Part shown: positions 4,904 through 5,096 of the stretch, in pieces
Layout of the letters: each line of letters opens with the position of its first letter
Position numbering within the stretch: position 1 is the stretch's first letter
Assembly (NCBI GenBank): GCA_030617005.1
Contig: JAUWWH010000096.1
Coordinates: forward strand, 1 to 5,096
Origin: Candidatus Bathyarchaeota archaeon
GTDB lineage: Archaea > Thermoproteota > Bathyarchaeia > RBG-16-48-13 > GCA-020355125
Reading direction: 5' to 3'
Length of the DNA: 5,096 bases
Made by a program: the position numbers and the translations under genes
The notes under the pieces: generated by a model
Told to the model about the DNA's origin: nothing
Database searches by the model: none
What the model saw: the letters and a program-made list of their open reading frames with translations, nothing else

Positions 4904-5096
4904 ATGAAACCTAGAAACAAGATTTGGGTAGACATATTAATCACGGTAGGTGTATTTTTCTCTCGCGGAATTAGTATAGGTCTTTATTTAATGAATCAAT
5001 ACACGCTCTTGGGAGATGCTTTTGATAATAATCCTTTCGCAGTTTTAGAAGCGGCTAGTAGAATAGCTGTAAGCCAGATAATGTCTACACCGACCA
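4904..5096 (+). CDS. 5' part of an unrecognised membrane-anchored protein
   Basis: The frame starts at ATG 4904, after an in-frame TAA at 4886-4888, and remains open to the end of the window (64 complete codons). The N terminus is MKPRNKIWVDILITVGVFF: a short basic stretch, then a hydrophobic segment at about residues 7-30 (with SRG at 20-22 inside it) that looks like an uncleaved signal anchor or first membrane helix. A more polar, helical-looking region follows (NQYTLLGDAFDNNPFAVLEAASRIAVSQI), ending at MSTPT where the window stops. No strong ribosome site precedes it, only an A/G-rich AAGAAAGA at 4887-4894. I do not recognise the family; the positive-inside rule would place the N terminus in the cytoplasm. 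Confidence 0.6.
   Translation, partial: MKPRNKIWVDILITVGVFFSRGISIGLYLMNQYTLLGDAFDNNPFAVLEAASRIAVSQIMSTPT

Overview
This AT-rich window most likely comes from an archaeon. TATA-like boxes sit near several starts, spacing is consistent with short leaders, two starts carry Shine-Dalgarno-like sequences, and the COG4739/DUF2148 protein is of a type common in anaerobic archaea. An uncultured lineage such as an Asgard archaeon or Bathyarchaeia would fit, but nothing here fixes the phylum, and DNA polymerase X with a PHP domain and DUF2148 proteins also occur in bacteria. All supported intact genes lie on the plus strand; the only minus-strand gene trace is a decayed zinc-ribbon gene.

Layout: (1) 3-479, the 3' end of an unrecognised, aromatic-rich protein. 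(2) 480-703, AT-rich spacer with two small inverted repeats. (3) 704-1681, a UbiA-superfamily membrane prenyltransferase with both Asp-rich motifs. (4) 1682-1860, spacer holding a 35-codon hydrophobic fragment that resembles the end of the UbiA protein, then a TATA-like box. (5) 1861-3585, a family X DNA polymerase gene interrupted by one in-frame TGA at 2299-2301. The upstream part (146 aa) is the 8-kDa/helix-hairpin-helix region; the downstream part (424 aa) is palm, thumb and PHP exonuclease with all expected catalytic residues. (6) 3586-4189, a minus-strand pseudogene with remnants of two zinc ribbons. (7) 4217-4675, a short DUF2148 (COG4739) protein with no cysteine at all. (8) 4676-4903, AT-rich spacer with possible promoter elements. 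(9) 4904-5096, the 5' end of an unrecognised membrane-anchored protein running off the window.

The genes are separated by spacers of roughly 180-600 bases and look like single transcription units, so no shared pathway is implied. PolX suggests gap-filling/base-excision repair, UbiA suggests lipid or quinone prenylation, and the DUF2148 protein has no known role. The strongest oddities are the PolX gene broken by a single stop at its domain boundary, with an SD-like GAGG and an ATG right after it, and the DUF2148 protein that has lost its presumed Fe-S ligand segment. No CRISPR array, insertion sequence, rRNA or tRNA was seen.
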